Below, in pieces: positions 60,568-64,000 of a stretch of 64,000 nt of DNA. Source of the stretch: Oceanirhabdus seepicola (GTDB taxonomy: Bacteria; Bacillota; Clostridia; Clostridiales; Clostridiaceae); NCBI RefSeq assembly GCF_023684385.1, contig NZ_JAGSOJ010000002.1, forward strand, positions 930,001-994,000, read 5' to 3'. Numbering within the stretch: position 1 is the stretch's first letter; every line of letters begins with the position of its first letter. The notes under the pieces are model-generated. The model saw only the letters and a list, made by a program, of their open reading frames with translations, did no database searches and was not told the DNA's origin. A program made the translations under genes and the position numbers.

Positions 60568-62218
60568 AAAGAATAAATTAATGGTTTCTTTAACTGCCTT
60601 GTTTTTTATCTGTGTAATTATCTTTAAGCAAACGGTGGTTTTTGCAGAGGGTAATAAGGTTAGACTTGATATAGATAACCTGAATCTTAGAAGAGGGGTA
60701 AGCACACAGCTTGTTCTCTCGATAATAGATGAAGAAAGCATAGAAAATGTTGATATATCCGGATTAGATAACTTTGAGGTTCTATCAACAGGACAGTCAA
60801 AATCAACCGAAATCATAAATGGGAAATCTAAGTTTCAAAGGGATATAATATTCACAATAATGCCTAAGAAAACAGGTGAATTCAAACTGAAAGGAACCGT
60901 AAACTGCAGCGGCGTAATCTACGAGACAAATGAGCTTACCATAAAGGTTCAAGAGAGAAACACAGAGGAAGAAGGTAATGCAGAGGATATTTTTATAAAA
61001 ACAAGCATATCTCATGATGAGATTTATTTTGGAGAAAAGATGGCGGTAAGTTATGAGCTGTATACACGTTACAATATTGAAAATTACCGCTTCCTTGAAA
61101 GGGTTAATATTGATGAGGCTATAACAAATCATATTCCAGAGGACAAACTCTGTGTGGATTTTACGTATCTTAATGGAAGAAAGTATGCAAAATATGAAGT
61201 TGAAAAGATGTTTATATCTCCAGTAAAAACAGGAACAGTTACAATACCTCATTACAAATTTCAGGTTGATGTATCTACAGGAGATTTCGTCAGCTCTGGA
61301 AAGCCGGTTTATCTTCAAACCCAGGGGAAGGAGATAAAGGTAAAACCACTCCCCGATAAGAATCAGCCGCCTGAGTTTTCAGGTATAGTAGGTGACTTGA
61401 ATATAAGTTCAGAATACAGTGAAAATGAAATAAACTATGGAGATTCTGTGACTCTTAAAGTAATGATATCAGGAAGCTGTAATCTGGATAATCTGAAGAA
61501 AATAATTAAAGGCAAACTAGATGGATTTGCTGTTTATGAAACTGAAAAGAGCTTTGAAGAGGATATAGTTGATAACAAGTACATGGCAAAAAAAGAGTTC
61601 GAGGTAATACTAGTACCGGAGAAAATAGGAAAACTTAGTATAGAACCTATGCAAATATCTTACTTTGATACAGAGTCAAAAACATATAAGAAAGCAGAAA
61701 TTAAAGGAACAACTATAGAAGTTAAAGGCAAAATGACTGAGGTTCAAAACAGCAGTCAAAGCAGTTCAGAAGCAGTAGAAAAAGTTGTAATAAGTCAGGT
61801 GAACTATGAAACATCATATGATACATCAAATGACGAATACTTTACCATAAACATAAAAAAGAAACACCTATGGGCTGCATTAGCAGCATTTATTCTTACT
61901 GTAGCAGCTGCAGCAGGGGTAATTCATTTTCTAAGACAGAAGAAAAAAGATAGAAAGCTTGAGGAGATTTATAGAAGGTTAAAGAAGGCTGAAGATGAGA
62001 AAGAAATATATAATGTTTTTAATGAAATGATAAAGCATAAATTCGAAATAAGCCTAAAAGCAAGCTCTAAAGATGTAGTAATCCAAAGCATAGCGGATGA
62101 AGAACTTGCAGGTTTGGTGATTGAAGTAATAGAGTTTATAGAAAGCAAGGAGGAAGTTGATGGTAATGTCTTAAAAGATAAAATAAAGAAAATTTATAGA
62201 GTATGTGCTGGTATGTAA
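60557..62218 (+). CDS. batD: BatD family membrane protein
   Basis: A 553-residue protein with a signal peptide (about 1-28), several immunoglobulin-like outer domains (about 30-405; ISGLDNFEVLSTGQSKSTEI and QRDIIFTIMPKKTGEF), one membrane helix (about 435-458) and a cytoplasmic tail. The start at ATG 60557 is preferred because AAGGAGG abuts the ATG at 60551. BatD completes the Bat operon (aerotolerance in Bacteroides; general stress role elsewhere). It overlaps batC by 11 bp. Confidence 0.9.
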   Translation: MTGKKNKLMVSLTALFFICVIIFKQTVVFAEGNKVRLDIDNLNLRRGVSTQLVLSIIDEESIENVDISGLDNFEVLSTGQSKSTEIINGKSKFQRDIIFTIMPKKTGEFKLKGTVNCSGVIYETNELTIKVQERNTEEEGNAEDIFIKTSISHDEIYFGEKMAVSYELYTRYNIENYRFLERVNIDEAITNHIPEDKLCVDFTYLNGRKYAKYEVEKMFISPVKTGTVTIPHYKFQVDVSTGDFVSSGKPVYLQTQGKEIKVKPLPDKNQPPEFSGIVGDLNISSEYSENEINYGDSVTLKVMISGSCNLDNLKKIIKGKLDGFAVYETEKSFEEDIVDNKYMAKKEFEVILVPEKIGKLSIEPMQISYFDTESKTYKKAEIKGTTIEVKGKMTEVQNSSQSSSEAVEKVVISQVNYETSYDTSNDEYFTINIKKKHLWAALAAFILTVAAAAGVIHFLRQKKKDRKLEEIYRRLKKAEDEKEIYNVFNEMIKHKFEISLKASSKDVVIQSIADEELAGLVIEVIEFIESKEEVDGNVLKDKIKKIYRVCAGM

Positions 62219-62229
62219 ATTTTAAATAT

Positions 62230-62256
62230 GGCGGGGTGTGACCCCTGCCGTTTTTT
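62230..62256 (+). terminator. Terminator of the Bat operon
   Basis: GC-rich stem GGCGGGGT / ACCCCTGCC with one mismatch (62230-62237 with 62241-62249) followed by six T residues. Confidence 0.8.
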
Positions 62257-62463
62257 ATGAAAAAAACTAAAAGTTATATCAATAACGAAGTTTATTTTGA
62301 ACTATCTTTAACAATGGATTTAGGAGATTTGATTGAAGTAGATGATTTTGTGAGATTGATTAGCAAGATATTGGAGGGATTAGATTATTTTAAGTTAATG
62401 CAAGCATACTCAAGTAAAGGGCGTCCTCCAACTGTTACTCCGAAAATTATGTTTAATATTTGA
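62257..62463 (+). pseudogene. Truncated IS1182-type transposase (N-terminal fragment)
   Basis: 68 codons matching the start of IS1182-family transposases: LIEVDDFVRLISKILEGLDY, then LMQAYSSKGRPPTVTPKIMF. It ends at TGA 62461-62463, and the sequence after it does not continue the family. A full enzyme is about 450-550 residues, so this is a dead fragment. It lies directly after the Bat terminator and has no clear ribosome site. Confidence 0.8.
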
Positions 62464-62521
62464 ACATATATTAAAAAAGATTCATATTATGTTTTATAAC
62501 ATGATTACCAAGGAGAACCTT

Positions 62522-63745
62522 ATGATAAAATCCATTAAAGAATGGACTATACTAATCTATGCTGATGGCAACAATGAGCTAGTACCTGAAATGATTCAAT
62601 CAAAATTAGATGTAGAAAAATTTGGTCCTAAGCATAATTTAAATGTAGTAATGCAAATTGGTCTAGCGAGTATGGAGTTGGTTAAGATATTAACTCCCTT
62701 AAAACCATTACCCAAACATACTGAAATATCCTCTGGTGTAAAGCGATATTATGTTCTAAACTCAAAATCAATACTAATTGAAGATTTAGGAAATATTAAT
62801 ATGGCAGGTCCTCATAATTTATATGATTTTATAAAATGGGGAATAGAAAACTATCCAGCAAAACATTATTTATTAGCTCTTTCAGGACACGGTTTTTCTT
62901 TTGTTGGTGCTATACCAGATTTAAGTCAGAACACACCATATTTAATGAATTTAGTAGATATGTGTAAAGCTGTAAATATGAGTCAAAAAGATACAGGAGT
63001 AAAAATTGATATTTTACTCTTAGATATGTGCCATATGAATAAGATTGAAGTGATTTATGAGTTGGGAAAGGATAAAGAAAATTCAGTTAAAAATGTGATA
63101 ACTTACATAGAGAACGGTCCTCTAAGAGGAATTCCTTATGATAAAATCCTTTCATCCTTAGAAAAAAGTATTCCTGTAAATGATATTGGTTATTTGATAA
63201 AAGATATATTAAATAATATAAACTTAAATTTAGTAGCAATAGATATTAACTACGAAAGCTTAGAACAAATTAAACGTACAGTAAATAACTTAGCTTATTT
63301 TTATTTAATTAATGAAAGATTTAATAATAAGCCTCCTAGTGAATTAATTTATTCAATTAACTGTAAAGACCCCTTTTATAACTATGTATTAGAATTACAG
63401 AATGCCTTGAAGCAAATAATTATTTATTATAAAAGTGATTATTTTATAAAAAATAATATAATTAATATAACAACTACTGATTTATCAAAATCATTTGACA
63501 GTGTAGAGGTTATACCGATTTATAATAAATTGGGTTTTGCTAAAAACAACCTTTGGTCTAATGTAATAACAAATAAAGCCATTAATGATCCTTTAAAGCC
63601 TAATATTGATATACTTTTTAAACCAATGTTTATGTCTTCTAAAATACTCATACCTTGGATATGGTCTATGAACTCATACTTAAGTAAGGATGAAATACTA
63701 TTAGTATCATATAAACTGCTGAAGTATATGAATAGATTATCATAA
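62522..63745 (+). CDS. Clostripain-family (C11) cysteine peptidase-like protein
   Basis: A 407-residue protein with the C11 fold signatures EWTILIYADGNNEL, the catalytic His123 in ALSGHGFSF and Cys170 in LLLDMCHMNKIE. It lacks a signal peptide, propeptide or membrane segment, so it should be cytoplasmic. Secreted clostripain is Arg-specific and calcium-activated. The ATG at 62522 is preferred because AAGGAG lies 6 nt upstream; the in-frame ATG at 62489 lacks one. It is followed by a shared terminator. Confidence 0.85.
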   Translation: MIKSIKEWTILIYADGNNELVPEMIQSKLDVEKFGPKHNLNVVMQIGLASMELVKILTPLKPLPKHTEISSGVKRYYVLNSKSILIEDLGNINMAGPHNLYDFIKWGIENYPAKHYLLALSGHGFSFVGAIPDLSQNTPYLMNLVDMCKAVNMSQKDTGVKIDILLLDMCHMNKIEVIYELGKDKENSVKNVITYIENGPLRGIPYDKILSSLEKSIPVNDIGYLIKDILNNINLNLVAIDINYESLEQIKRTVNNLAYFYLINERFNNKPPSELIYSINCKDPFYNYVLELQNALKQIIIYYKSDYFIKNNIINITTTDLSKSFDSVEVIPIYNKLGFAKNNLWSNVITNKAINDPLKPNIDILFKPMFMSSKILIPWIWSMNSYLSKDEILLVSYKLLKYMNRLS

Positions 63746-63763
63746 TATATTTATAAATAAATC

Positions 63764-63792
63764 AACCTCTCCTGCTTAATAGGAGAGGTTTT
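63764..63792. terminator. Bidirectional terminator between C11 peptidase and YVTN gene
   Basis: Perfect 10-bp stem AACCTCTCCT / AGGAGAGGTT with a 7-nt loop (63764-63773 with 63781-63790) between convergent genes. Confidence 0.85.
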
Positions 63793-63804
63793 AATAAGTA
63801 ACAA

Positions 63805-64000
63805 TTACCATAAATTTAAACCACGAAAATAAGTAGTTATATATCGTCTAATAATTGCTATAGAATATGGGTCTACTCCAACTGGAATAGTATTTATAAC
63901 TGTATTACTAGCAGTGTCAATTACTGAAACATTATTAGTGATAAAATTAGTTACATAAAGCCGCCTTCCATCTGGACTTATAGTTAATCCTGTTGGATTT
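63805..64000 (-). CDS. YVTN beta-propeller repeat protein, C-terminal part only
   Basis: Read on the minus strand, a 64-codon frame with NPTGLTISPDGRRLYVTNF, NNVSVIDTASNTVINTIPVG and VDPYSIAI, then stop at 63805. This is the YVTN/40-residue beta-propeller repeat, with the rest beyond the window edge. Such proteins are usually surface or exported. The final 15 residues (RRYITTYFRGLNLW) do not match the repeat. Confidence 0.85.
   Translation of the reverse strand, partial: NPTGLTISPDGRRLYVTNFITNNVSVIDTASNTVINTIPVGVDPYSIAIIRRYITTYFRGLNLW

Noticed and set aside
60013..60816. 267-residue antisense frame over batC
   Set aside because: It is the Leu/Ile-rich mirror of the Gln/Glu/Lys codon tract, without start signals.

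Overview
The window is AT-rich (about one third GC by eye) with strong AGGAGG ribosome sites. It looks like a chromosome segment of a strictly anaerobic, amino-acid-fermenting Clostridia member (Peptostreptococcaceae- or Clostridiaceae-like; species not determinable here). The evidence is a complete selenocysteine-dependent glycine reductase operon under a glycine riboswitch, tryptophanase, a membrane pyrophosphatase, and the clostridial order cggR-gapA-pgk-tpiA-gpmI-eno-secG.

0-15 kb: a partial YgiQ radical SAM protein; a cytoplasmic PRC/MgtE-N/CBS protein behind a long leader that carries a candidate 18-codon leader peptide and competing hairpins; an ECF sigma/anti-sigma pair; an M42 peptidase; a VanW protein; a MoxR-DUF58-transglutaminase operon; a HAD phosphatase and TrmL.

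15-23 kb: a tandem glycine riboswitch with terminator, then grdX-trxB-trxA-grdE-grdA-grdB-grdC-grdD. GrdA and GrdB each have an in-frame UGA (Sec42 and Sec350) followed by a hairpin. This complex turns glycine into acetyl phosphate. 23.7-28.5 kb: a BMP/Nup-type nucleoside ABC transporter. 28.7-40 kb: rpoN, then cggR and the lower-glycolysis genes, secG and hppA.

40-49.7 kb: yerC, tnaA (opposite strand), pcrA and ligA, then a 25-codon relic of gatB where gatCAB normally lies. A tandemly duplicated Glu-Val-Asp-Thr tRNA cluster follows (period 556 bp), with a relic of the neighbouring 468-residue gene caught between the copies. 49.8-54.1 kb: a HypE/AIR-synthase-like protein, rph-rdgB-yfcE, a second tRNA cluster (Pro, Gly, His, His, Gln, Leu, Gly, Gly), and tRNA-Arg. 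A structured repeat lies just upstream of tRNA-Thr copy 2 and of tRNA-Arg.

54.2-64 kb: a 2H phosphoesterase; a second MoxR-DUF58 locus of the Bat (aerotolerance) type with different codon habits, bordered by an IS1182-like inverted repeat and a truncated IS1182-type transposase; a cytoplasmic clostripain-family peptidase; and the end of a YVTN beta-propeller gene. The best candidates for undescribed biology are the leader-peptide switch before the MgtE-like gene (1.7-1.9 kb) and the tRNA-adjacent structured repeat.
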